Assembly: GCA_004557505.1 (NCBI GenBank)
Contig: SFGZ01000002.1
Span: forward strand, 1 to 64,000
DNA length: 64,000 nucleotides
Direction of reading: 5' to 3'
Source: Coriobacteriaceae bacterium
Lineage (GTDB): Bacteria > Actinomycetota > Coriobacteriia > Coriobacteriales > Atopobiaceae
In this document: positions 15,475 to 24,533 of the stretch, piece by piece
Layout of the letters: each line of letters begins with the position of its first letter
How positions within the stretch are numbered: position 1 is the first letter of the stretch
Notes under the pieces: model-generated
What the model was told of the DNA's origin: nothing
What the model saw: the letters and a program-made list of their open reading frames with translations, nothing else
Databases searched by the model: none
Position numbers and translations under genes: made by a program

Positions 15475-18474
15475 ATGCTCAGTACCGTTGTCAAGAAGAA
15501 CAGCTACCAGGACTCCATCAACCTGATGCTGCTCACCAATGCGATCAATGCGCTGCCTGGCGTCACGAAGAGCCAGGTCATGATGGGCACCGACGCCAAC
15601 AAGGACATCTTCAGGGGCGCGGGCCTCCTGACCGACGAGGCGGCGGCGGCGTCTCCCTCCGACATGGTCATCGTCATCGACTCCGAGAACGAGGAGACGG
15701 TGAATGGCGTCCTCGCCGAGACCGAGCGCTTCCTTTCCGACCTCTCCGTCAAGAAGGACGCCTCCCAGCTTGCCGAGGTGGAGTCCTGGGACGAGGCGAT
15801 CGAGGCGCTGCCCGACGCCAACCTCGCCCTCTTCTCCACTCCAGGCGAGTACACCGCCCCCGAAATCGACCGCGCGCTCGACCTTGGCCTCAACGTCTTC
15901 TCATTCACCGACAACATCAGCCTCGACGACGAGGTGCGCCTCAAGCGGAAGGCGCACGAGAAGGGCCTCATGCTCATGGGCCCCGACTGCGGCACCGGCA
16001 TCATCAGCTCCATCCCCATCGCCTTCACGAACGTCGTGAAGGCGGGCAAGATCGGCATCGTCGGGGCTTCCGGCACCGGCATCCAGGAGGTCACCTGCAT
16101 CATCGACCGCCTCGGCGAGGGCGTCACCCACGCCATCGGCACGGGCGGCCGCGACCTCTCCTCTGCGGTCGGGGCCATCACGGTGATGGATGGCATTGCC
16201 GCCCTCGAGCACAATGACGGCGTCAAGGTCATCTGCGTCATCTCCAAGCCACCCGCGAAGGAGGTCCGCGACAAGGTGGTCGACCTTCTCGAGCGCTGCA
16301 CCAAGCCGGTTGTGGCCATCTTCCTCGGCGAGAAGCCCGAGCACCACCTCGGCACGGTGCATCTCGCCCACACCCTCGAGGAGACGGCCAAGATCGCGGT
16401 CGATCTGGCCCGCGGCAACGCCATCAAGAAGAATTACCTCGAGCCGCTGGGCTTCACCTGCGAGCATCCGCTTCCCGAGGGCAAGACCGTGGTTGGCCTT
16501 TACTCGGGCGGCACCCTTGCCAACGAAGCCGGCATGCTCGTCTCGGAGGTGCTCGACCTCGGGGGCGTCGTGAAGGAGGACGGCTACATCCTCCACGCCA
16601 AGGGCTACGACGTCATCGACCTCGGCGACGACGTCTATACCCAGGGCCGGCCGCACCCGATGATCGACCCCGACGTCCGCATCGACTACATCAGGAAGTA
16701 TGCGCGAGACCCGAAGTGCGGCGTCATCCTCTTCGATGTCATGCTTGGCTATGGGTGTCATCCCGACATGGCAGGCGCCCTCGCCCCCGTCATCAAAGAG
16801 GAGCTTGAGCGCGCCCAGGCAGAGGGCCGCGAGCTCTACTTCGTGGGCTCCGTCACCGGCACCGAGCAGGACCCGCAGGACTACCAGAGCTCCTTCGAGG
16901 AGCTGCGTGCCGTCGGCGTTCACATGGAGACCTCCAACGCCCGCGCCATACGCTATGCGCTCGAGCTCAAGGGCATCCACTTCACCGAGGCCGATCGCAT
17001 GGTCGTGCCGTACGAGGCCGCTTCCCCAGAGCCCGTGCCCGAGCCCTCCGAGGCCGTGCGCGAGCTTCTCGACACCAAGCCCCGCATCATCAACGTCGGC
17101 GTCGAGTCCTTCAACGACTCCCTGCGCGCCTATGGCGCGGAGTCGGTCCAGTACAGCTGGAAGCCCATGGCCGGCGGCGACAAGCACCTCATTCGCCTGC
17201 TCCAGGAGATCGCGAAGCGCGAGGATGAGATTGATGCGGCAAACGACGTCGTCATCGGTCGCATGAGGGATTCCCAGCCGTTCCTCGTGGACGTGGTCCC
17301 CGCGAGAAGCGAGATCCCCGAGCTCAACGGCAAGGTCATTCTCCACGCCGGCCCTCCCATCGAGTACTCCCACATGTCCGACCCCATGCAGGGCTCCTGT
17401 GTCGGTGCCGCCCTCTTCGAGGGATGGGCAAATAACGAGGAGGACGCAAGGAAGCTCCTCGAGTCGGGGGAGGTCTCGTTCCGCCCCTGCCACTCCGTGC
17501 ATGCGGTTGGCCCCATGGGCGGCATCACCACGGGCGGCATGGCCGTGCTCAAGGTCGTCAACAAGCTCGACGGGACCATTGCCTACTGCACCATGAACGA
17601 GGGCATCGGCAAGGTGCTTCGCTTTGGCGCCTACGACCAGGAGGTCATCGACCGCCTGCATTGGATGGCAGATGTCCTGGGTCCGGTACTCTCCGCGGCC
17701 GTGCGCTCCGTGCCGGGCGGCCTCAACATCAGCCCGATGATCGCCAAGGCAATCACGATGGGCGACGAGTTCCACCAGAGGAACATCGCTGCCTCCCTCG
17801 TGTTCCTGAAGACCGTGGCACCGCTCATCACCGCGCTCGACTGGGACCAGAGGGAGAAGCAGGACGTCATCCAGTTCCTCGCCGACACCGACCAGTTCTT
17901 CCTTAACATCATGATGGCGACAGGCAAGGCCATGGTGGACTACGCAAGGAAGTACGAGTATGGTTGCGTTGTCACGACAATGGCGCGCAACGGCGAGAAC
18001 TTCGGCATCAAGATTTCCGGAATGGGGGACGAGTGGTTCTGCGCCCCCGTCAACACGCCGCAGGGCCTCTACTTCACGGGCTACAGCGCGAAGGACGCCA
18101 ACCCCGACATCGGCGACTCCGCCATCACCGAGACCGTGGGCGTGGGCGCCATGGCGATGATCGCGGCGCCGGGCGTCACCCGCTTCGTCGGCACGGGCGG
18201 CTTCGAGGATGCCATCCGCTACTCCGAGGAGGGCGAGAAGATCTGCATATCCCATAACCCGAACTGGACGATCCCTACCTGGGACTTCAAGGGCACGAAC
18301 CTTGGCATCGACATCCGCAAGGTCGTGGCCACCGGCATCACGCCAACCATCAACACCGGCATCGCCAACAAGAAGGCCGGCCTGGGACAGATTGGCGCCG
18401 GCACGGTGCTCGCCCCCATGGGCTGCTTCACCAAGGCCCTCGAAGCCTATGCTGCAAAGCTCGGCATCGAGTAG
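15475..18474 (+). CDS. FdrA-AllG fusion, probable oxamate carbamoyltransferase subunits
   Basis: 999 residues. Residues 1 to about 525 are FdrA (AllF), a succinyl-CoA-synthetase-like protein with the CoA/phosphate motif GKIGIVGASGTG (about 192-203) and a second Rossmann part (TVVGLYSGGTLANEAG). Residues from about 535 to the end are the DUF1116 protein AllG (YlbE), for example HAGPPIEYSHMSDPMQGS and MGGITTGGMAVL. In E. coli these are separate proteins that, with AllH, form the oxamic transcarbamylase turning oxalurate plus phosphate into oxamate and carbamoyl phosphate. The open frame is uninterrupted through a Pro/Glu-rich linker (PEPVPEPSEAVRELLD), so this is a true fusion. The stop overlaps allH. 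Confidence 0.85.
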   Translation: MLSTVVKKNSYQDSINLMLLTNAINALPGVTKSQVMMGTDANKDIFRGAGLLTDEAAAASPSDMVIVIDSENEETVNGVLAETERFLSDLSVKKDASQLAEVESWDEAIEALPDANLALFSTPGEYTAPEIDRALDLGLNVFSFTDNISLDDEVRLKRKAHEKGLMLMGPDCGTGIISSIPIAFTNVVKAGKIGIVGASGTGIQEVTCIIDRLGEGVTHAIGTGGRDLSSAVGAITVMDGIAALEHNDGVKVICVISKPPAKEVRDKVVDLLERCTKPVVAIFLGEKPEHHLGTVHLAHTLEETAKIAVDLARGNAIKKNYLEPLGFTCEHPLPEGKTVVGLYSGGTLANEAGMLVSEVLDLGGVVKEDGYILHAKGYDVIDLGDDVYTQGRPHPMIDPDVRIDYIRKYARDPKCGVILFDVMLGYGCHPDMAGALAPVIKEELERAQAEGRELYFVGSVTGTEQDPQDYQSSFEELRAVGVHMETSNARAIRYALELKGIHFTEADRMVVPYEAASPEPVPEPSEAVRELLDTKPRIINVGVESFNDSLRAYGAESVQYSWKPMAGGDKHLIRLLQEIAKREDEIDAANDVVIGRMRDSQPFLVDVVPARSEIPELNGKVILHAGPPIEYSHMSDPMQGSCVGAALFEGWANNEEDARKLLESGEVSFRPCHSVHAVGPMGGITTGGMAVLKVVNKLDGTIAYCTMNEGIGKVLRFGAYDQEVIDRLHWMADVLGPVLSAAVRSVPGGLNISPMIAKAITMGDEFHQRNIAASLVFLKTVAPLITALDWDQREKQDVIQFLADTDQFFLNIMMATGKAMVDYARKYEYGCVVTTMARNGENFGIKISGMGDEWFCAPVNTPQGLYFTGYSAKDANPDIGDSAITETVGVGAMAMIAAPGVTRFVGTGGFEDAIRYSEEGEKICISHNPNWTIPTWDFKGTNLGIDIRKVVATGITPTINTGIANKKAGLGQIGAGTVLAPMGCFTKALEAYAAKLGIE

Positions 18475-19294
18475 GCAGGCGGCCGCCCAGGCGGCAAGGG
18501 CCAGGGTCTCCTCTGCGGTCGTGACGCCTGGAGGAGGCCTCCCGGCCGGCGCCGTCATCCAGGTCTTCGCCCATGGGCTCAACGTCCAGCCCGAGCGGGG
18601 GCACCTCTTCTATGTGGGGGGCTTCGACAGGCCGCTCTCCTGCATAGGGCTCCAGATTCCCCAGGGGCAGCTGGGACGGCTTCTCGAGGCGGCGCGCATC
18701 GGAGACGCGGTGTCGATCGGCACGCGGGGGCTCTCCCTGGCCCGTGCGGGACGCCCCGTCCTTCGCCTTGCCTGGGAGGAGCCAGAGCGCGTCGACCTCT
18801 CCTTTGCGCATGTGCTCTCCCCCGAGCAGCTGTCGCGCGCCGCGCGCGCAATCCGGGAAGCGGACCCCGGGCTCTCGCCCGGTCTTGCTCCCGGGCGGGA
18901 TCTGGAGCGTGCCCTGCGGGGCCTCCAGAGCGAGGGGCCCGCCCAGGAGGCGGCCGCATTCTGGCTTCTGGGCAGGGGCCTTGGCCTCACGCCCTCGGGG
19001 GATGACATCCTCTCGGGCTTTGGCGCCGGGCTTCTCGCAGCGGGGGAGAGGGGGGCCTTCGCCTCCTTCTCCAAAACCCTGGAGTCCGTCCTCTCCCGGC
19101 GATCCACCACGGCCGTCTCCGAGGCCTATCTGTCCGTCATGCTCTCCGGCTCCCTCAACGAGGGGATGCTCGCCTTCCTCGAGGCGGCATATGCCGGGGC
19201 GGATCTTGCAGCCCCGCTCGCCCGGGCCCGCGACTACGGGCACAGCTCGGGAGACGACATGCTCCTGGGCCTCTGCACGGCCTTCGAACGATAG
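18449..19294 (+). CDS. allH: DUF2877 protein, AllH subunit of oxamate carbamoyltransferase
   Basis: 281 residues with the DUF2877 signatures LGLTPSGDDILSGFGAG (about residue 185) and YGHSSGDDMLLG near the C-terminus. In E. coli the homologue (YlbF/AllH) is needed with AllF and AllG for oxalurate phosphorolysis. The ATG at 18449 lies 26 bases inside the end of the fusion gene, which suggests translational coupling. No strong ribosome binding site is seen, and GTG 18521, preceded by no better site, is an alternative. Upstream in-frame sequence to 18209 is only a shadow of the fusion gene. Confidence 0.8.
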   Translation: MLQSSASSRQAAAQAARARVSSAVVTPGGGLPAGAVIQVFAHGLNVQPERGHLFYVGGFDRPLSCIGLQIPQGQLGRLLEAARIGDAVSIGTRGLSLARAGRPVLRLAWEEPERVDLSFAHVLSPEQLSRAARAIREADPGLSPGLAPGRDLERALRGLQSEGPAQEAAAFWLLGRGLGLTPSGDDILSGFGAGLLAAGERGAFASFSKTLESVLSRRSTTAVSEAYLSVMLSGSLNEGMLAFLEAAYAGADLAAPLARARDYGHSSGDDMLLGLCTAFER

Positions 19295-19369
19295 GCCTTC
19301 GCCGGGAGGAGACGGGGAGGGCCGGCGGCGTTTCCCCTCACCCAACAGACAGAACGGAGGAGCACTTCC

Positions 19370-20317
19370 ATGACCGCGAACAATCCCGAGCGCATCGTGA
19401 TCGCGCTCGGCGGCAACGCAATCCTGACCGACGACCCCTCTGCCGAAGCGCAGATCGCGGCGCTGCAGAAGACGTGCGCCCACATCGTCCCTCTGATCGA
19501 GGAGGGCAAGCAGGTCATCATCACCCATGGCAACGGCCCCCAGGTGGGGAACCTGCTCCTTCAGCAGGAGGCCGGGTCTTCTGCCAAGAGCCCCGCCATG
19601 CCGCTTGATACCTGCGTCGCAATGACCCAGGGGTCGATCGGCTACTGGACCGTGCTCGCGCTTAAGACCGAGCTCAAGCGTGCGGGCCTCGACCGCCGGG
19701 TCGACGTGCTCATGACGACGACGTCGGTCTCGCCGGACGATCCCGCCTTCGAGCACCCCACAAAGCCCATCGGCCCCTTCCTCTCTGAGGAGGACGCCAA
19801 GGCCGCCGCGGCCGTGGACGGCTGCACCTACATCGAGGACGCGGGGCGCGGCTGGCGCAAGGTCGTGCCGTCTCCGCAGCCCCTCGACGTCCCCGGCTCT
19901 GCCTGCATCCCGACGCTTGTGGAGCGGGGCGACATCGTGGTCTGCGTCGGTGGCGGCGGCATCCCAGTCGTCGAGTGCGAGGACGGCTTCCGCGGCGTCG
20001 AGGGCGTCATCGACAAGGACCTCACGGCAGAGAGGCTTGCGGAGATCGTGGATGCCGACAACCTCGTGATCTGCACGGGCGTGGACAACGTCTGCGTCGA
20101 CTTCAACAAGCCGTCCCAGCGCGCGCTCGGCGAGGTCACGGTCGCGGAGCTCGAGCGCTATATCGAGGAGGGCCAGTTCCCGCAGGGGAGCATGCTCCCC
20201 AAGGTCGAGGCGTGCATCCGCTTCGTCGAGTCCGAAGACGGACGCAGGGCCACGATCACCTCGCTCGAGCGTCTGCGCGACCTCTCCCAGGGAGCCGGCA
20301 CAAGAATCGTGAAGTAG
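19370..20317 (+). CDS. allK: Carbamate kinase
   Basis: 315-residue amino-acid-kinase-fold enzyme that makes ATP from carbamoyl phosphate and ADP. Motifs are VIALGGNAI at the N-terminus, THGNGPQVGN, MTQGSIGYW, CVGGGGIPV and IDKDLTAERLA, all conserved in carbamate kinases. It directly follows the genes that should produce carbamoyl phosphate, so it is the energy-conserving step of the island rather than part of an arginine deiminase pathway (no arcA or arcB nearby). GGAGGAG lies at normal spacing before ATG. Confidence 0.93.
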   Translation: MTANNPERIVIALGGNAILTDDPSAEAQIAALQKTCAHIVPLIEEGKQVIITHGNGPQVGNLLLQQEAGSSAKSPAMPLDTCVAMTQGSIGYWTVLALKTELKRAGLDRRVDVLMTTTSVSPDDPAFEHPTKPIGPFLSEEDAKAAAAVDGCTYIEDAGRGWRKVVPSPQPLDVPGSACIPTLVERGDIVVCVGGGGIPVVECEDGFRGVEGVIDKDLTAERLAEIVDADNLVICTGVDNVCVDFNKPSQRALGEVTVAELERYIEEGQFPQGSMLPKVEACIRFVESEDGRRATITSLERLRDLSQGAGTRIVK

Positions 20318-20347
20318 CGCCAACCCATATCGAAGAAAGGATCTGAC

Positions 20348-21400
20348 ATGCTCGTAACACGCGAGGAGCTCAAGCGGCTCATGAAAAGCAAGTTCATGGC
20401 AGCCGGCCTGCACGCGGACCACGCGGAGGACATGGCCGAGGTGCTCACCTGGTCGAGCGAGCGGGGGCTGCACAGTCACGGCGAGGTGCGGGTCGAGTAC
20501 TACACCGAGCGCATCTCCAAGGGCGGCATCACCGTCGACCCCAAGTGGACCTGGGAAGAGAGCGGCCCCTGCACGGGCATCCTCGACGCAGACAACGGAT
20601 GCGGCTACCCCTTCGCCATCATGGGCCTCAAGAAGGCCATGGAGATGGCGAAGGAGAATGGCATCGGGGTTGTGGGCGTGAAGAACATCTCCCACTCGGG
20701 CGCCCTTGGCTACTACACCGAGATGGCTGCCAAGAACGACCTATGCTGCCTCACGATGTGCCAGTCCGACCCGATGGTCATCCCATACGGCGGCGCCGAG
20801 CCCTTCTACGGCACCAACCCCATCGCCTTCGGCGCCCCTACCGCAGACGAGCGCTTCGTGAACTTCGACATGGCGACGACGGTGCAGGCATGGGGCAAGA
20901 TCCTCGACGCCAAGAGCGCCGGCCGCTCCATCCCCGATGACTGGGCGGTCGATGCCGACGGCAACCCGACGACCGATCCCCACAAGGTCAACGCCCTGCG
21001 CGCCATCGCAGGCCCCAAGGGCTACGGCCTCATGATGGTCGTGGACATACTCTCCGGCGTCCTTCTCGGCGTTCCTTCCGGCAAGAACGTCTCCTCGATG
21101 TACCACGACCTGTCCGAAGGCAGGAAGCTCGGGCACCTCCACATCGTCATCGACCCGTCCCGCTTCTGCGGGCTGGACGAGTTCAAGCGCCAGATGTCCC
21201 AGACGCTCGACGAGCTTTCCGCCGTCAAGCCCGGGCCTGGCTTCGACAAGGTCTACTATCCGGGCGAGCGCGCGCTCCTCCGCAAGGCCAAGTGCGATGC
21301 GGCGGGCGGCATCGAGATCGTGGACGACATCTACGACTATCTCGTCTCCGACAAGCTCTACATCCACAGCTGGGACCACAAGAACCGCTTCGCTGAGTAG
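20348..21400 (+). CDS. allD: Ureidoglycolate dehydrogenase (NAD+), malate/lactate dehydrogenase family
   Basis: 350 residues of the type 2 malate/L-lactate dehydrogenase family, oxidising (S)-ureidoglycolate to oxalurate. Family motifs include RGLHSHGEVRVEYY (catalytic His), GVVGVKNISHSGALGYYTEM and GTNPIAFGAPT. Family members act on several 2-hydroxyacids; the gene context selects ureidoglycolate. It follows allK by 30 bases with an AAAGGA site and ends the operon, as a strong hairpin lies about 30 bases downstream. Confidence 0.9.
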   Translation: MLVTREELKRLMKSKFMAAGLHADHAEDMAEVLTWSSERGLHSHGEVRVEYYTERISKGGITVDPKWTWEESGPCTGILDADNGCGYPFAIMGLKKAMEMAKENGIGVVGVKNISHSGALGYYTEMAAKNDLCCLTMCQSDPMVIPYGGAEPFYGTNPIAFGAPTADERFVNFDMATTVQAWGKILDAKSAGRSIPDDWAVDADGNPTTDPHKVNALRAIAGPKGYGLMMVVDILSGVLLGVPSGKNVSSMYHDLSEGRKLGHLHIVIDPSRFCGLDEFKRQMSQTLDELSAVKPGPGFDKVYYPGERALLRKAKCDAAGGIEIVDDIYDYLVSDKLYIHSWDHKNRFAE

Positions 21401-21431
21401 ACGCCGGGAGGGGGCTGGCCCTTCTCGCAAT

Positions 21432-21468
21432 GATCGCACGGCCTGCGCGTTGCGTGGGCCGTGCGATC
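21432..21468 (+). terminator. Strong hairpin ending the allantoin operon
   Basis: GATCGCACGGCC and GGCCGTGCGATC form a perfect 12-bp stem with a 13-base loop shortly after allD. There is no T tract, so termination is inferred from position and stability. Confidence 0.5.
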
Positions 21469-21561
21469 TGCCTGCCGCCCTGCCGCCCGCCCGGGTGCCG
21501 CTTCGCCGTCCCGCCCCGCGTCATCACGCCTGCCGCCCTGCCGCCCACCTCCGGGGCGAAT

Positions 21562-21629
21562 TACGCACGGCTGACGTCGCGGCCAGTAAAACCGCAGGTC
21601 GGCATAAAGCCTAGGCGCAGCCGTGCGTA
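21562..21629. repeat. Inverted repeat of a dispersed intergenic element
   Basis: TACGCACGGCTG (21562-21573) and CAGCCGTGCGTA (21618-21629) are perfect 12-bp inverted arms around a spacer with CCGCAGG and CCTAGG. The right arm plus TT recurs at 25687-25701. The gap 21401-21753 holds this, the hairpin before it and an extended -10 (TGCTAGAAT, 21709-21717) for leuS, and no gene. Confidence 0.5.
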
Positions 21630-21753
21630 GTTCTGGCATCCGTCTCGTCCTGACCGAAGAGACAAGGGCCGTCCCTTTGTCTCACCCGCTGCCGCACTGG
21701 GGGATACCTGCTAGAATCGACAGGCTATGCAAAGGAGCGAGAAGGGGCTTCAC

Positions 21754-24318
21754 ATGTGTGACAGCACTCAGCGGAATGACTTCGAGGTGCCCGCCTACGA
21801 CGCGCGGGCCATAGAGACCAAGTGGCAAAAGGCCTGGGAGGACGAGGGGCTCTACAAGACCGACGAGGACCCCTCCAAGCCCAAGAAGTACGTGCTCGAG
21901 ATGTTCCCGTATCCCTCGGGCGACCTCCACATGGGCCACGCGCGCAACTACACCATCGGCGACGCCATGGCCCGCCAGGCCCGCATGCGCGGCTATGACG
22001 TGCTGCACCCCATGGGCTTCGACGCCTTTGGCCTCCCCGCCGAGAACGCGGCCATCAAGCACCACACGCAGGCGGCCAAGTGGACCCACCAGAACATCGA
22101 CAACGCCGTCCGCACCATGAGGCGCATGGGCTTCTCGTACGACTACGACCGCATGTTCAACACCTGCGATCCCGAGTACTATCGCTGGGGCCAGTGGATG
22201 TTCATCCAGATGTGGCGTCGCGGCCTGGCGTATCGCGCCACCAGCCCCGTGAACTGGTGCCCCACGTGCGAGACCGTCCTCGCCAACGAGCAGGTCGTCG
22301 AGGGTCGCTGCTGGCGCTGCGGCTCCATCCCCGAGAAGCGCGAGCTGTCCCAGTGGTACCTCAAGATAACCGACTACGCGCAGGAGCTCCTCGATGACAT
22401 CGACAAGCTCACGGGCTGGCCCGAGAACGTCAAGGCCCAACAGCGCAACTGGATCGGCCGCTCCGAGGGCGCCGAGATAGACTTCAGGCTGGCCGCAGAG
22501 GACGGCGTGACGCCCACCGACCGCATCATCTCCGTCTTCACCACGCGCGCCGACACCATCTTTGGCGTCTCGTTCTTCCTGCTCCCGCCCGAGAGCGACC
22601 TTGCCGCCGAGCTCGTCGCCGGCACGCAGTACGAGGCCGACTACCTGCGCCTCAGGGAGGCCACCGAGAAGGTATCCTCCGTCGACCGCCAAGGCTCCGC
22701 GCGCGAGAAGCACGGCGTCTTCACCGGCCGCTACGTGATAAACCCCGTGACCGGCGAGCCTGCGCCCATCTGGGTGGCGGATTACGTCCTTCTCGACTAC
22801 GGCACCGGCGCCGTCATGGGCGTGCCCTGCGGCGACCAGCGCGACTTCGACTTCGCCCGCAAGTACGGCCTGGACATAGTCCCCATCATCTGCGAGAGGG
22901 ACGATCCCCTCTACGAGGAGCTGAGGGACGTCCGCGAGCGCCGCGTGCGCTCGGTCGACTGGGGCCAGGCCATGGCCGCCGAGGGCTACCTCGTGCAGTC
23001 CGGCCAGTTCACGGGCATGAAGGGCGGCAAGCACTCCGAGGCCGTCGACGCCATCGTCGCCTGGCTCGAGGGGCACGGCTGCGGCCGCGCCAAGGTGCAG
23101 TTCCGCCTGCGCGACTGGCTCATCAGCCGCCAGCGCTACTGGGGCAACCCCATCCCCATGATCCACTGCGACTGTTGCGGTGACGTGCCCGTGCCCGAAG
23201 ACCAGCTTCCGGTGCGCCTGCCCGAGAGCCTGGACCTGGGTGCCGGCGAGACGCTCGCCGAGTGCCCCGAGTTCTACGAGACCACCTGCCCCGCCTGCGG
23301 CAGGCCGGCCAAGCGCGTCACCGACACCATGGACACCTTCACGTGCTCCAGCTGGTATTACCTTCGCTACACCGACCCCCACAACGACAGGGCCCCCTTC
23401 TCCAAGGAGGCGGTGGACCGCTGGATGCCCGTCGACAACTACGTCGGCGGCATCGAGCACGCCATCTTGCACCTGCTCTACAGCCGCTTCTGGACCAAGG
23501 TCCTGCGCGACATGGGCATGATCGACGCCGACGAGCCTTTCACCAACCTGCTCTGCCAGGGCATGGTCAAGGACGAGAACGGCGAGACCATGTCCAAGTC
23601 CAAGGGCAACGTGGTGCCGCCGTCCAGCGTGATAGATCCCTACGGCGCGGATACGATGCGCCTTGCCATCCTGTTCGTGGCGCCGCCCGAGAAGGACTTC
23701 GACTGGGACCCCGAGGCCGTCGCGGGCGCCAACCGCTTCGTCAAGCGCGCCTGGCGCGTGGTGTGGCTGCTCAGCCAAGGCGCCAAGAGGGGCGAGGTCG
23801 ACCCCGCAAGGCTCTCCGGTTCCGACGCCGAGCTCAACCGCGCCCTTCACGAGCTGGGCATCAAGTGTACGAACGACTTCGACCGCGGCCAGTTCAACAC
23901 GGCCATCTCCGCCTCGATGGAGCTCGTGAACGCCGCGTCCAAGTACGTGAACGGTGTTCCCGCAGGCGCGCGCGACGCGGCCCTCGCGTGGCGCGTGGCC
24001 CACGACATCGTGACCATGCTGGCCCCCATCTGCCCGCACTGGGCCGAGGAGCTTTTCCACGAGGCCCTGGGGCTTTCCGGCTCCGTCTACAACGAGCCGT
24101 GGCCAAAGTTTGATGCCGCGCAGGCCAAGAGCGACATGGTCGAGATTGCGGTGCAGATAAAGGGCAAGGTGCGTGGCCGCGTGACCGTTCCCGCCGACGC
24201 ATCGGACGACGAGATGGCCGAGGCGGCGAAGGCGGCCGTCGCCGCCCAGCTCGAGGGCAAGGACGTCAAGAAGGTCATCGTCATCAAGGGGCGTCTCGTC
24301 AACATCGTGGCCGTGTAG
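21754..24318 (+). CDS. leuS: Leucyl-tRNA synthetase
   Basis: Class I synthetase that charges tRNA-Leu. HMGHARNYTIGD holds the HIGH-type signature, ETMSKSKGN the KMSKS loop, and a CP1 editing domain lies between (residues about 230-420). The zinc-like cysteines CPTCETVL...CWRCG and CDCCGD...CPACG are present. Length is about 854 residues, normal for the family. ATG 21754 is preferred because AAGGGG lies six bases before it; an in-frame ATG at 21727 would fall only a few bases after the predicted transcription start. Confidence 0.96.
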   Translation: MCDSTQRNDFEVPAYDARAIETKWQKAWEDEGLYKTDEDPSKPKKYVLEMFPYPSGDLHMGHARNYTIGDAMARQARMRGYDVLHPMGFDAFGLPAENAAIKHHTQAAKWTHQNIDNAVRTMRRMGFSYDYDRMFNTCDPEYYRWGQWMFIQMWRRGLAYRATSPVNWCPTCETVLANEQVVEGRCWRCGSIPEKRELSQWYLKITDYAQELLDDIDKLTGWPENVKAQQRNWIGRSEGAEIDFRLAAEDGVTPTDRIISVFTTRADTIFGVSFFLLPPESDLAAELVAGTQYEADYLRLREATEKVSSVDRQGSAREKHGVFTGRYVINPVTGEPAPIWVADYVLLDYGTGAVMGVPCGDQRDFDFARKYGLDIVPIICERDDPLYEELRDVRERRVRSVDWGQAMAAEGYLVQSGQFTGMKGGKHSEAVDAIVAWLEGHGCGRAKVQFRLRDWLISRQRYWGNPIPMIHCDCCGDVPVPEDQLPVRLPESLDLGAGETLAECPEFYETTCPACGRPAKRVTDTMDTFTCSSWYYLRYTDPHNDRAPFSKEAVDRWMPVDNYVGGIEHAILHLLYSRFWTKVLRDMGMIDADEPFTNLLCQGMVKDENGETMSKSKGNVVPPSSVIDPYGADTMRLAILFVAPPEKDFDWDPEAVAGANRFVKRAWRVVWLLSQGAKRGEVDPARLSGSDAELNRALHELGIKCTNDFDRGQFNTAISASMELVNAASKYVNGVPAGARDAALAWRVAHDIVTMLAPICPHWAEELFHEALGLSGSVYNEPWPKFDAAQAKSDMVEIAVQIKGKVRGRVTVPADASDDEMAEAAKAAVAAQLEGKDVKKVIVIKGRLVNIVAV

Positions 24319-24358
24319 CGGCGCGGCGGGGCCGCGGGCGGCGAGCGCGAGACGGTGT

Positions 24359-24386
24359 GGCCGAGAGGGGCGCTACCCCCTCGGCC
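24359..24386 (+). terminator. Possible leuS terminator hairpin
   Basis: GGCCGAGAGGGG pairs with CCCCCTCGGCC around CGCTA with one bulged base, about 40 bases after leuS. No T tract follows. Confidence 0.4.
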
Positions 24387-24428
24387 GGCCCCTGTCCTCC
24401 CAGCCCCGCCCGTTCGCCCCTCTCCACC

Positions 24429-24513
24429 GCAGAGAATATCGCCTTTTCTTAAAATCGGTCTTGCTCAACAGGGCAAACGCGACGGCCGTTTAAGCGAAAG
24501 CGATATTCTCTGC
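24429..24513. promoter_or_regulatory. Perfect 14-bp inverted repeat before the HTH-PASTA gene
   Basis: GCAGAGAATATCGC (24429-24442) and GCGATATTCTCTGC (24500-24513) are exact inverted copies separated by 57 bases, ending about 20 bases before the gene. Each arm holds a -10-like TATTCT in opposite orientation, so it could be a pair of convergent promoters, an operator for the following regulator, or a small mobile-type element. Confidence 0.55.
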
Positions 24514-24533
24514 AAGAAGCGGGGGGACAAGCC

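Noticed and set aside
18209..18448. N-terminal extension of allH
   Set aside because: Ser/Arg/Pro-rich out-of-frame reading of the end of the fusion gene; the family similarity starts after 18449.
15901..18582. 893-residue minus-strand open frame opposite the FdrA-AllG fusion
   Set aside because: Codon-bias shadow of the real gene; no recognisable motif.
18428..20695. 755-residue minus-strand open frame opposite allH, allK and allD
   Set aside because: Spans several convincing plus-strand genes and shows only antisense-type composition.
21682..24060. 792-residue minus-strand open frame opposite leuS
   Set aside because: Antisense shadow of a strongly conserved synthetase.
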